In this document: positions 15,962-15,999 of the stretch, piece by piece
Layout of the letters: each line of letters starts with the position of its first letter
Position numbering within the stretch: position 1 is the stretch's first letter
Assembly: GCA_946479895.1 (NCBI GenBank)
Contig: CAMLHT010000060.1
Coordinates: 1 to 15,999 of the forward strand
DNA: 15,999 nt
Source: an uncultured Gemmatimonadota bacterium
GTDB taxonomy: Bacteria; Gemmatimonadota; Gemmatimonadetes; Gemmatimonadales; Gemmatimonadaceae
Reading direction: 5' to 3'
The notes under the pieces: model-generated
What the model saw: the letters and a program-made list of their open reading frames with translations, nothing else
Database searches by the model: none
Told to the model about the DNA's origin: nothing
Made by a program: the position numbers and the translations under genes

Positions 15962-15999
15962 CGAGCCAGATACCCCGGGGTGTGGGCCCCCCCGCGGGG

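Overview
This is a high-GC chromosomal window from an aerobic or microaerobic Gram-negative-type bacterium. Three things make Gemmatimonadota or a close relative the best guess: a Lon protease with an enlarged linker before the ATPase domain, a fused CcoN-CcoO oxidase subunit with a short CcoP, and a secreted S9 peptidase full of Gly/Asn-rich inserts. That taxonomic call is inference; there is no rRNA or tRNA gene here to confirm it.

Layout, left to right. Bases 2-81 are ten copies of an 8-bp tandem repeat. Bases 82-319 are the lon upstream region, with a perfect 17-bp palindrome. The plus-strand gene lon (320-2944) has a perfect 15-bp inverted repeat inside its last codons and a strong intrinsic terminator (2965-3000). 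From 3024 to 12911 everything is on the minus strand and reads as one tightly packed operon. In transcription order it is ccoNO (fused), ccoQ, ccoP (single-heme), ccoG, ccoH, a TauE/SafE-family membrane protein, ccoI, ccoS and a PAS-domain histidine kinase. Nearly every gene start overlaps the preceding stop (ATGA or GTGA), so translation is probably coupled. The kinase is broken: its third PAS domain runs straight into the H-box in another reading frame, as if about 100 codons had been deleted and the frame lost.

The 318-bp divergent region 12912-13229 separates the cco operon from a plus-strand secreted S9 (DPP-IV-like) peptidase (13230-15884). It holds a minus-strand terminator-like hairpin lying in the presumed cco leader. 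The last 115 bases hold a CGCRGAGG repeat cluster and an 11-G run.

Functionally, the cco genes encode the structural subunits of a cbb3-type (C-family) cytochrome oxidase and its maturation factors: CcoG (cupric reductase-type Fe-S protein), CcoH, CcoI (copper P-type ATPase) and CcoS. The terminal kinase would plausibly have sensed redox or oxygen state but looks inactivated in this sequence. Lon and the S9 peptidase are separate proteolysis genes, one cytoplasmic and one exported. I see no defence island, CRISPR array, transposase, integrase, tRNA or rRNA. The strongest candidates for something undescribed are the single-heme CcoP beside fused CcoNO, the hairpin in the cco leader, and the perfect hairpin embedded in lon.
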